In this document: positions 1 through 6,751 of the stretch, piece by piece
How the letters are laid out: each line of letters opens with the position of its first letter
Numbering within the stretch: position 1 is the first letter of the stretch
Source of the DNA: Solirubrobacterales bacterium
GTDB lineage: Bacteria > Actinomycetota > Thermoleophilia > Solirubrobacterales > 70-9
Reading direction: 5' to 3'
Length of the DNA: 17,233 nt
Assembly: GCA_030835185.1 (NCBI GenBank)
Contig: JAUQWL010000084.1
Span: 1 to 17,233 of the forward strand
Notes under the pieces: generated by a model
What the model saw: the letters and a program-made list of their open reading frames with translations, nothing else
The model's database searches: none
Told to the model about the DNA's origin: nothing
Program-made: the position numbers and the translations under genes

Positions 1-1
1 A

Positions 2-229
2 CTGTTCGCGGCGGTGTCGATGACCGCCGGCGGCGGCGCCTGGGACAACGCCAAGAAGCTGATCGAAGACGGGGCATACGGTGGCAAGGGTTCAGATGCC
101 CACGCAGCTTCGGTGACCGGCGACACGGTCGGCGATCCGTACAAGGACACCGCGGGCCCGGCGATCAACCCGATGATCAAGGTGGCCAACATCGTGGCGA
201 TCCTGATCATCCCGATCGTCAACTTCTAG
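2..229 (+). CDS. hppA: Membrane-bound pyrophosphatase (ion-translocating), C-terminal end
   Basis: This is the last 75 codons of a gene that starts before the window; the frame is open from base 2 to a TAG at 227-229. The product is the C-terminus of a membrane-integral pyrophosphatase, which couples hydrolysis of pyrophosphate to pumping of H+ or Na+ across the cytoplasmic membrane. The diagnostic stretch is GGGAWDNAKKxIE followed by TGDTVGDPYKDTAGPAINP, which carries the conserved acidic and lysine residues of the last substrate-binding helix. A final hydrophobic helix (VANIVAILIIPIV) ends the protein. The residues that separate K+-dependent from K+-independent enzymes, and those for ion selectivity, lie upstream, so the ion pumped cannot be read here. 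A strong terminator follows 20 bases after the stop. Confidence 0.95.
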   Translation: MFAAVSMTAGGGAWDNAKKLIEDGAYGGKGSDAHAASVTGDTVGDPYKDTAGPAINPMIKVANIVAILIIPIVNF

Positions 230-248
230 TTCCGGGACTTGCCGAAAA

Positions 249-279
249 GGGGCCCGGCCAGGGGGCCGGGCCCCGTTTT
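249..279 (+). terminator. Rho-independent terminator of hppA
   Basis: A perfect 11-bp inverted repeat (GGGGCCCGGCC at 249-259, GGCCGGGCCCC at 264-274) with a 4-base AGGG loop is followed by GTTTT. A short A-run (GAAAA, 244-248) precedes the stem, so it could also work weakly on the other strand. It separates hppA from the downstream locus. Confidence 0.9.
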
Positions 280-534
280 CCTGTTGCTGCGCGGTACCGG
301 CACCGGCGAGTGGCGGGTATCGCACGGGAGCGGGTATTGCGCTACGTTGTCGCTCCAGGTCGCAAATTGCAGGATTCCGGTGTTCGATGTGGCTTGTTTC
401 GTCTTGGGTGTGGCCTATAGTTCCTCGCTGTATCCACAGACGCTCGGAGACTGGGATCCCGGGAAATTGAGGAGGCTGCAGGAGGCCTTCAGGATCGCGT
501 AGCAGTTGCACGGGGCCTCTACCATCTAATTCAC
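280..534. other. Intergenic region, no convincing gene
   Basis: Between the hppA terminator and the GTG at 535 I see no gene I can support. It holds a possible sigma-70-like promoter, TTGTTT (394-399) with a 16-base spacer and TATAGT (416-421), which would give a leader of roughly 110 bases before the gene at 535. It is also more AT-rich around 361-430 than its flanks, as promoter regions often are. No RNA family was recognised. Confidence 0.35.
520..525 (+). promoter_or_regulatory. Candidate -10 box for a near-leaderless transcript of the gene at 535
   Basis: TACCAT matches the actinobacterial -10 pattern TANNNT and ends nine bases before the GTG start at 535. No Shine-Dalgarno sequence lies just upstream of that GTG, which fits a leaderless or nearly leaderless message. 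The spacing is less ideal than at the sites at 9978, 14755 and 16098. Confidence 0.35.
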
Positions 535-1110
535 GTGGCAAAAGACAGATCAAAAGACATACTCAGGGAGATCAAGTCGCTCCGTTTCGACCTCGAGGCC
601 AGGCTCGAGGCGATCCAGTCGAGGCTCGAAAGGCGCGAAGGGGTCGAGCCCGGAGCTTCCGCTTCTGTTTCGACCACAAACTTTCCATCCCTTCCGGACA
701 GCAAGGACCCTTCGGGTGGTGGCAGGAGAGTGAAGCCGCTCCCGGTCGAGGCACCCGTATCGATGCCGTCGTCGCTGCGGCCCGGCAGCCACGAGGTTCA
801 GACACCTGCTTCCCGACGTGAAATCGGCGTCGTGGTCCGTCCGCTGAGGGATCTCGCTCTGGCGCAGGTCATCGAGTCGGCGATCGCCGAGACCGACGGT
901 GTCCATTCAGCTCATCTGCGGGAACTCAGAGGAGACTCGGCCCTGATCGATGCAGTTATCGACAGTTCGGTCTCGCTCGGGGCGTCGCTCCGGCAGAAAC
1001 TTCCGGTTGCCTTTGATCTCACCGAGACGGACGACGACACATGCACCATCACACTCGCACAGCCGACCGCTCCCGAACGGGCCGGGTCCAGCGGAGACGA
1101 CGCAGGGTGA
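535..1110 (+). CDS. Coiled-coil protein with an uncharacterised C-terminal alpha/beta domain (paralogue of 9990-10469)
   Basis: The 191-residue product has no signal peptide or membrane segment and is probably cytoplasmic. Residues 5-36 form a charged amphipathic helix (RSKDILREIKSLRFDLEARL onward) suited to a coiled coil. A Ser/Pro-rich linker covers about 37-94. Residues 96-174 form a compact domain that opens with EIGVVVRPL and has LPVAFDLTET near its end. The predicted order strand-helix-strand-strand-helix-strand suggests a ferredoxin-like fold, but I do not recognise the family. The same domain occurs, without gaps, in the protein at 9990-10469 (about 28 of 79 identical by hand count). 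The GTG start has no clear ribosome binding site and may be leaderless. The stop overlaps the next start (GTGA), so it is the first gene of the coupled glycosyltransferase operon. A regulatory or scaffolding role there is an inference. Confidence 0.85.
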   Translation: MAKDRSKDILREIKSLRFDLEARLEAIQSRLERREGVEPGASASVSTTNFPSLPDSKDPSGGGRRVKPLPVEAPVSMPSSLRPGSHEVQTPASRREIGVVVRPLRDLALAQVIESAIAETDGVHSAHLRELRGDSALIDAVIDSSVSLGASLRQKLPVAFDLTETDDDTCTITLAQPTAPERAGSSGDDAG

Positions 1111-1337
1111 GCGGTTCGGGCGGAGGGGTAGCAGGCGGTCTCGGAGCCCTTCTGTTCGTAATCGGGCTGCTCGTCGTCTTCGCACTGCTGTTCGCGAGCT
1201 TCCTGGTGGTTCCTTTTCTGGTCTTCATCGGCGGGATCATCGCGATGGTGATCAGCGATCGAAAGCGTGACCCGGAACGCGTGGCCGAGGCAAAAATCCA
1301 GCAGGAGGAAGCGAAGCTCGACGAGGAGTCGGCTTGA
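1107..1337 (+). CDS. Small membrane protein (76 aa) of the glycosyltransferase operon
   Basis: This frame encodes a short protein with a Gly-rich start (MSGSGGGVAGG), a long hydrophobic region at about residues 10-47 that can form two transmembrane helices, and a charged cytoplasmic tail (DRKRDPERVAEAK, then Glu-rich). An ATG at 1041 is in frame, but it lies deep inside the upstream gene and would add 22 Arg/His-rich residues. I prefer the GTG at 1107, which overlaps the upstream stop as GTGA and has GGAG (1093-1096) at a suitable distance. The stop overlaps the TTG start of the glycosyltransferase (TTGA). Its position between a putative regulator and the synthase suggests an accessory subunit, but no family is recognised. 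Confidence 0.75.
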   Translation: MSGSGGGVAGGLGALLFVIGLLVVFALLFASFLVVPFLVFIGGIIAMVISDRKRDPERVAEAKIQQEEAKLDEESA

Positions 1338-3553
1338 GCACCGGGGTCTATACCCAGCGGATGCTGGTACGGGAGGACCCGGAGAGCCTCAGCGAGCACA
1401 TGGTGACGCTGAATTCGGCGATCGCCCGGATCCTTCCGGTCGAACTCTGCCGTCGACATCACATGATTCCGGTGGACTACCTCGACGGCTTTCTGACCCT
1501 GGTCTCGATCACCGACACCAGTCGCGAGGCGGCGGAGGCCGTGCGCAAGGAAACCGGCTACGAACCCCGCTGGGTGATCGCCGACCAGGCGGACATCGAC
1601 GTCGCGATCGAACGTCTCTTCGCCCACGACGCCGATATCGCGGCGGGCAACGGTGCGACCTTTTCGGCAGAGGACCTGCTCAGCCACGGGCTGGCGATAC
1701 CACCCCGGCTCGGTGAACAGCTGGCAGGCAGAGGACTCGTCACGGAGCAGCAGCTCGGAGAGGCGCTGGCCGAGCAGGATCGCTCCGGTGGACGCATCGG
1801 TGAGGTTCTCGTTCACGGTGGTGCGCTCGAGGAGAGCGCTCTGCTCCGCGTGGTTTCCGAGCAGCTCCAGCTGCCGACGATCGATCTCTCCGAGTACGAC
1901 GCTTCGCAGGCCCCCCGGGACGTGATTCCCGAGCCGGTCGCCCGCCGGCTCCACTGCGTCCCGATTGCGATCGACCAGACGAGTCTGTTTCTCGCGGTTC
2001 CTGACGCTTTGAGCAACGAGGCAAGGGCGGAGATCGCCGGCTACACGGATCTCGAGGTAGAGCAGTTCCTCGCCCCCCGCAACGACATCGATGAGTTGCT
2101 GCGAAGGGTCCACGGCCCCGAATACACCGCCACTGCGGTCTCCTACCTGCGGGAACGCTTCCCGGGGCGCTCCGCGCACACGGTGATCACCGGTGCCCAG
2201 AAGGGTTTCCTGATCCTTCTCGCGCTCGCGGTGGTCGGCTTCCTGGTCTGGCAGTTCACCACCACCGTCGTGGTCATATTCGCCCTGGCGTCGATTTTCT
2301 ACACCCTCACTTCGCTCTACAAGCTGGTCGCCGGCTATTCAGCGCTCGGACACCGCTACTCGCTGGACGCAACTCCCGAAGCGTTGGCGGCGATCGACGA
2401 GCGCGCACTGCCGATCTACACGATCCTCGTGCCGCTTTTCCGGGAAGCCGCGGTCATCCCGTACCTGGTCCGCGGCATCGAGTCTCTCGACTACCCGAAG
2501 ACGAAGCTGGACGTAAGGCTGCTCTGCGAACAGGACGACGACGAAACCATCGATGCGATCCTCGACCAGGACCTGCCACCGCATTTCAACCTGATCGTCG
2601 TACCCGAGTCACACCCACAGACCAAGCCGAAAGCCTGTAACTACGGCCTGCTCGGGGCGAAGGGCGAGTTCGTCGTGATCTACGACGCCGAGGACCGGCC
2701 CGACCCGATGCAGCTGAAGAAGGCCGTACTCATGTTCGACCACTGCGACGATTCGATCGCCTGCATCCAGGCCAAACTGAACTTCTTCAACGTCGATACG
2801 AACCTGCTGACCCGCTGGTTCTCGATCGAGTATTCGCTGCTGTTCGATCTGACCCTGCCCGGACTCGACGCCCGCAAGGACCCGATCCCCCTGGGAGGCA
2901 CCTCGAACCACATCAAGATGGACCAGCTGGTCGAGGTGGGCGGCTGGGACCCGTACAACGTCACCGAGGACGCCGATCTCGGGATTCGCCTCCACCAAGC
3001 CGGATACCGCACGACGATGATGGAGTCGACGACCTACGAAGAGGCCAATACCGAGGTTGGCAACTGGGTGCGGCAGCGGTCGCGCTGGATCAAGGGCTAC
3101 ATCCAGACCTGGCTGGTCTACATGCGTAACCCGCTGAGCCTGCTGTCCAGTGTCGGGTTCAAGGGATTCGCCTCATTCCAGCTACTGGTCGGCGGAACCT
3201 TCATATTCCTGATCAACCCGTTCTTCTGGTTCCTGACCACGCTGTTCGCCCTGACCCAGGCCGGCTTCATCCAGGATCTGTTCCCCGGCTGGGTCTATTA
3301 CCTGGCCGCATCGCAGCTCTTTCTGGGCAACTTCATCTTCGTATACCTGGGCCTTATCGCTGCGGTCCGCAGGGGTAACGACGGCCTCGCGCCCTACGCG
3401 CTGTTCCTGCCGTTCTACTGGGGCCTGATGTCGGTGGCGGCCTGGAAGGGTTTTTCCCAGCTGATTACCAATCCGTTCTACTGGGAGAAGACCGAGCACG
3501 GTCTCGACCTCGGCGAGCCGATCCCGGTGAGTCGTCGAACGGATGTCTCATGA
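1334..3553 (+). CDS. MshEN-domain family 2 glycosyltransferase, probable c-di-GMP-controlled polysaccharide synthase
   Basis: This 739-residue membrane protein is the core of the locus. Residues ~20-95 and ~115-260 are two GspE/MshEN-type units. The second carries the complete tandem 24-residue cyclic-di-GMP-binding motif: R125-LG...Q148, a five-residue spacer (DRSGG), then R154-IG...Q177. Two transmembrane helices follow (~291-328). The family 2 catalytic domain (~358-590) has VPLFRE, a DxD-like DAED (451-454), GGTSNH, TED (544-546) and QRSRW (581-585), the pattern of processive synthases. Three or four more hydrophobic segments span ~611-712. Established knowledge: MshEN domains bind c-di-GMP, and E. 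coli NfrB combines a GT2 domain with such a domain. Inference: this enzyme polymerises an exopolysaccharide and is switched by c-di-GMP; the sugar is unknown. The TTG start has GAGGAG (1323-1328) five bases upstream and overlaps the previous stop. The stop overlaps the next ATG. Confidence 0.92.
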   Translation: MSTGVYTQRMLVREDPESLSEHMVTLNSAIARILPVELCRRHHMIPVDYLDGFLTLVSITDTSREAAEAVRKETGYEPRWVIADQADIDVAIERLFAHDADIAAGNGATFSAEDLLSHGLAIPPRLGEQLAGRGLVTEQQLGEALAEQDRSGGRIGEVLVHGGALEESALLRVVSEQLQLPTIDLSEYDASQAPRDVIPEPVARRLHCVPIAIDQTSLFLAVPDALSNEARAEIAGYTDLEVEQFLAPRNDIDELLRRVHGPEYTATAVSYLRERFPGRSAHTVITGAQKGFLILLALAVVGFLVWQFTTTVVVIFALASIFYTLTSLYKLVAGYSALGHRYSLDATPEALAAIDERALPIYTILVPLFREAAVIPYLVRGIESLDYPKTKLDVRLLCEQDDDETIDAILDQDLPPHFNLIVVPESHPQTKPKACNYGLLGAKGEFVVIYDAEDRPDPMQLKKAVLMFDHCDDSIACIQAKLNFFNVDTNLLTRWFSIEYSLLFDLTLPGLDARKDPIPLGGTSNHIKMDQLVEVGGWDPYNVTEDADLGIRLHQAGYRTTMMESTTYEEANTEVGNWVRQRSRWIKGYIQTWLVYMRNPLSLLSSVGFKGFASFQLLVGGTFIFLINPFFWFLTTLFALTQAGFIQDLFPGWVYYLAASQLFLGNFIFVYLGLIAAVRRGNDGLAPYALFLPFYWGLMSVAAWKGFSQLITNPFYWEKTEHGLDLGEPIPVSRRTDVS

Positions 3554-5487
3554 AGGATACGGGCGAAACGGTGGATGAGACCAGGGTCTACGGGTCGGAG
3601 ACCGGGCTGGAGGCCCGCGAGGCCGCTCCCTCGGGGGCCAATGGCAACTCGCCGGAGCCGGTGAGAGCCGTTTCCGTGCCCGAGGAGCCGGACCCGATCC
3701 GCGGCGGAGCACCGGTCGCGAATGTCGAGACCTGGATCGTCACGCTGTTTTTCGGCGTCGTCTATGGCGTAGTCGGTTATTTCCTGCTGACCGACGCGAG
3801 GATCGTCAACTTCGACGCGCTCCAGCGTCTGAACGAGGCGTACATGGTCTGGTGGAACTCTCCGCCGAAGCTGGCCGCGATCCCGCTCGATGTCGCGCCG
3901 ATGGGCTCGATCGCCTTCATGCCACTGACCCTGATCAAGCCACTTGCTACCTCGCTCGTCGCGATTCCGGTGATAAGCGCCGTTGCCGCGGGGTTCCTGA
4001 TGGCAACTCTCAATTCGGCGATGCGGCGATGCGATTTCCCGGCCCTGCTGCGCTATCCGGTACTGGTCCTCTTCGGCCTCAACCCGATGTTCGTCTACTA
4101 CGCGGCCAACGGAGACACGACGGTGCTCGGCATGGTGCTGGCCGGACTGGCACTGCTCTCGGTCATCACCTGGCGCATCAGCACTGAAACCCGTCACCTC
4201 GCCGTTGCCGGGCTCGCGATCGGCACCGCGACGATGTTCGACTACGGCTACGGACTCTGGGCGCTCGGCCTCGCGCTGGCGATCATGCTCATCGGTACCG
4301 AGCGGGAGAGCAGTGGGGAGCGCCAGCGTTCTTCGCTGATCGTCTTCCTCACACCTGTCGCCTACGCGCTCCTGGTCTGGATGCTGCTCAACCTGGTCAT
4401 TCTCGGCGACCCCTTCGAATGGCTCACGACCCGGGTGGGTCAGATCCAGGTCAATACGACCGGAGTGCTCCAGGCGATCACCGCCACCCCGGGATCCGCC
4501 TTCGGCGATCTGGCCGAGGTCGTGCTCGGCGTAGCGCCACTCGGCTTCGCTGCGATCCTGTTTCTGCTCCTGGCCGCATTCCTCAGCCGCAATTCGCTTG
4601 CCCTCGGTCTGTTCCTGCTGGCCCTGGTAGCCATCGCCGTCCCGGTGGGGCGCGTCCTGATCGCCGATCAAGCCGACCTGATGGACCTCTCGACAGGGCT
4701 GCCGCTGGCACTGCTGGCCCTCGCCGGCATGATCTGGCTGTACTGGTCGGAGGAAGGCTGGCGAGTCGCCGTGGTCGTCGTCATGCTGATCGGGCTGATC
4801 GCCGCAATCCCTCTCGGCTGGAATGCGATGCAGGACTACCAGTATCAGAACCAGGCCGAGGCCTTCACTCGTTGGGTCGATACGGGTGACAGCCAGGAGG
4901 GAACCGCCTCGGTCGGCGGCTACACGGTGGGTATCGATCCCGAAGTCGCCATGGCCTCGTACATCAAGGAAAACCTGCCGCAGGAAAGCGACTCGATCCT
5001 GGTCGACGAGAACTTCAGCTACGGCCCTATGATCCTTTCCGGTCGTCCGAAACTGTTCTTCGACCGGGCCGACGAGGGTGAACTCAAGTGGGAGGCCGCC
5101 CTGGACGACCCGTATGGCACTGTTTCCTACATGCTCATCACCTACAGCCGTGGTGGCGACCAGCTGAGAAAGCAGTATCCCGAGGCGATCTCGGGCGGCG
5201 AACTGGGCTTCACGCCCGTATTCCGAACCGATCGCTACGTTCTGCTCGAAGTATCCGAAACCAGACCGCCGGCCGACCAGGTCGCGGATCCCGGAGAGGT
5301 CATTCCCAACCGCACTCCGACCCCCTTCACCCCGCAGCGCCCACCCGATCCCCTGGATCCGGGATCGGGTGTGGCCGTCCCGGGTACCACGCAGGATGAA
5401 GCCGTAGCCCCGACGCCCGCGCCCGCTCAGCAGACCGGACCCGCTTCGCCGGGGCAGTCGACCGCGCCGCAGATAGAAGGTGAGTGA
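3550..5487 (+). CDS. Polytopic membrane protein, GT-C / ArnT-like, with extracytoplasmic C-terminal domain
   Basis: The 645-residue protein has a hydrophilic acidic N-terminus (1-58), about ten transmembrane helices between residues 60 and 425, a soluble part (~430-575) and a Pro/Thr/Ala-rich tail (~576-645). The first outer loop reads NFDALQRLNEAYMVWW and then PPKLAAIPLDVAPMG. That layout (D-A-x2-R ... A-Y ... P-x-L-A-A-I ... P) is typical of GT-C membrane glycosyltransferases that use lipid-linked sugars, with Asp89 the likely catalytic-base candidate. This assignment comes from pattern only. The soluble part (YIKENLPQESDSILVDENFS) resembles the C-terminal domains of such enzymes. ATGA overlap with the GT2 gene indicates coupled translation; no good ribosome binding site is seen. 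It may modify, transfer or help export the polymer. Confidence 0.8.
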   Translation: MKDTGETVDETRVYGSETGLEAREAAPSGANGNSPEPVRAVSVPEEPDPIRGGAPVANVETWIVTLFFGVVYGVVGYFLLTDARIVNFDALQRLNEAYMVWWNSPPKLAAIPLDVAPMGSIAFMPLTLIKPLATSLVAIPVISAVAAGFLMATLNSAMRRCDFPALLRYPVLVLFGLNPMFVYYAANGDTTVLGMVLAGLALLSVITWRISTETRHLAVAGLAIGTATMFDYGYGLWALGLALAIMLIGTERESSGERQRSSLIVFLTPVAYALLVWMLLNLVILGDPFEWLTTRVGQIQVNTTGVLQAITATPGSAFGDLAEVVLGVAPLGFAAILFLLLAAFLSRNSLALGLFLLALVAIAVPVGRVLIADQADLMDLSTGLPLALLALAGMIWLYWSEEGWRVAVVVVMLIGLIAAIPLGWNAMQDYQYQNQAEAFTRWVDTGDSQEGTASVGGYTVGIDPEVAMASYIKENLPQESDSILVDENFSYGPMILSGRPKLFFDRADEGELKWEAALDDPYGTVSYMLITYSRGGDQLRKQYPEAISGGELGFTPVFRTDRYVLLEVSETRPPADQVADPGEVIPNRTPTPFTPQRPPDPLDPGSGVAVPGTTQDEAVAPTPAPAQQTGPASPGQSTAPQIEGE

Positions 5488-5488
5488 G

Positions 5489-6751
5489 ATGGGTCGGTCT
5501 ACTGGCTCAGGCCTGCACCGACTGCTGGTTTTCGGCGTCACTGCCCTGATCTCGATCGGGGTTGCAGCCTGCGGCGGCGACGACGGTGGTTCGAACGACA
5601 AGCAGACGACGGGAACTCAGGGCAACGGTGCGACGGGTACCACCGGGACCACGGGCACCACGCCCTTCACCGGAGCGACCGGCACCGATACGACCACCGG
5701 TACCCTGGGCTCGGCCAGCAACGAGGGCGTAGCGGGGATCCGCTACTTCGCGGCGGACAGTCCCTGGAACACACCGGTCGAGGGAGTGCCCGCCGCGGCC
5801 AGATCGGCACGACTGCTTGAGCTCGGCTTGCAGCGGATAGCGGTCAGAGAGGTTCCCGGCCGGCAGGGTGTCGAAACCTTCGTCCGGGACCGCACTCCCA
5901 GGATGGCGATCAATACCGAGGCATGGGCGCCACTCGTGGTTGCCGCCGGAGGTGAGGGTGCAGAGAAGACCCGGATGATCTGTCGTCAGGCGAACTGCGG
6001 GCCCGACGATCCGCCGGTCCCCGACGAACTCGCCCTGCCGCCGGGCACCACGCCGGACCCGAGGTATGACGGTTGGCTCAGTGTGATCGATGTCAACAGG
6101 GGTCTCGGCTACGACTTCTGGAGAGCCCGCCGCCAGAGCGACGGCACGATCTCCTTCCAGTACTCGAAGGCCTGGACGCTTGACGGACCGGGCTTCAGCA
6201 AACCTGTTTCCGTCGACCCCGTCCGTGCCACCGGCGCCAGGGGCACCGGGCTGCCGTTGTTCGCCGGGCTGATCAGCGAGAGCGAATTGAGGGCGGGTCG
6301 CATCGACCACGCACTCGCGGTCTCCCTGCCCGGGATCGCCCGGCGGAACTTCGTCCAGCCCGCCTCTGCGACCAACGGAATCGGCGTGAGGCAGTCGCTC
6401 CCGGCGGGCGCGAGGCTCCGGCTCCGCAGTGGAGTCGGCATCAGGAGCGGCCCTCGCAAGTTCAAGGGCCTGCGGTCGCGCGGCGTTGAAACCATCCTTA
6501 CGGCGCTGCGCGAATACGGTGCCATCGTGGTCGATCGCTCCGCGGTGCCTACTCTCTATTCGCCGCGTGGAACCCCTTCCAATCTGGTCAGAGGTGACGA
6601 ATTGAACTGGCTGACGGTGGACGATTTCGAAGTGCTCCAGCTGCCGCAGCTGTACCAGGACCCGCCGCTGGCCAAGGTCGCACTCGAAGGGCCTTCGGAT
6701 GGCAGCGAGGGTTCCGTCCAGTCCGGCCAGGCAGCAGGGAGCGGCCAGTGA
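5489..6751 (+). CDS. Surface lipoprotein of an uncharacterised secreted family
   Basis: The product (420 aa from ATG 5489) has a lipoprotein signal: a basic start, a hydrophobic stretch and lipobox VAAC with Cys28. A low-complexity Thr/Gly linker (TTGTTGTT repeats, ~33-75) probably spans the wall. The folded part (~82-395) has the pattern YFAADSPWNTPV, DGWLSVIDVNRGLGYDFWRA, TGLPLFAGLI, RIDHALAV, RRNFVQPAS and LREYGAIVVD. I recognise this as a widespread secreted family (PWNT ... INHAL ... KYGMILAD pattern) of unknown activity; a sugar-binding or sugar-cleaving role is a guess from context. Cys165 and Cys170 could form a disulphide. A GTG at 5480 is in frame, but ATG 5489 has AAGG (5477-5480) at better spacing and starts just after the upstream stop. 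Its own stop overlaps the next start (GTGA). Confidence 0.82.
   Translation: MGRSTGSGLHRLLVFGVTALISIGVAACGGDDGGSNDKQTTGTQGNGATGTTGTTGTTPFTGATGTDTTTGTLGSASNEGVAGIRYFAADSPWNTPVEGVPAAARSARLLELGLQRIAVREVPGRQGVETFVRDRTPRMAINTEAWAPLVVAAGGEGAEKTRMICRQANCGPDDPPVPDELALPPGTTPDPRYDGWLSVIDVNRGLGYDFWRARRQSDGTISFQYSKAWTLDGPGFSKPVSVDPVRATGARGTGLPLFAGLISESELRAGRIDHALAVSLPGIARRNFVQPASATNGIGVRQSLPAGARLRLRSGVGIRSGPRKFKGLRSRGVETILTALREYGAIVVDRSAVPTLYSPRGTPSNLVRGDELNWLTVDDFEVLQLPQLYQDPPLAKVALEGPSDGSEGSVQSGQAAGSGQ

Noticed and set aside
239..502. Open frame of 87 codons between hppA and the gene at 535, ending in a protein-like stretch (LGDWDPGKLRRLQEAF)
   Set aside because: Its start lies before the terminator stem, it has no ribosome binding site or leaderless signal, and the translated terminator part is plainly not protein. 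A shorter version from about 382 cannot be supported either.
1041..1106. Longer start (ATG 1041) for the small membrane protein
   Set aside because: It adds a His/Arg-rich stretch read from inside the upstream gene, while GTG 1107 has a Shine-Dalgarno sequence and the stop/start overlap seen at the other junctions.
3478..5601. Very long minus-strand open frame (707 codons) opposite the GT-C-like gene
   Set aside because: It is a mirror frame of a GC-rich gene: the product is Arg/Gln/Asp/Glu-rich with no domains, while the plus strand gives a coherent membrane protein with coupled starts.
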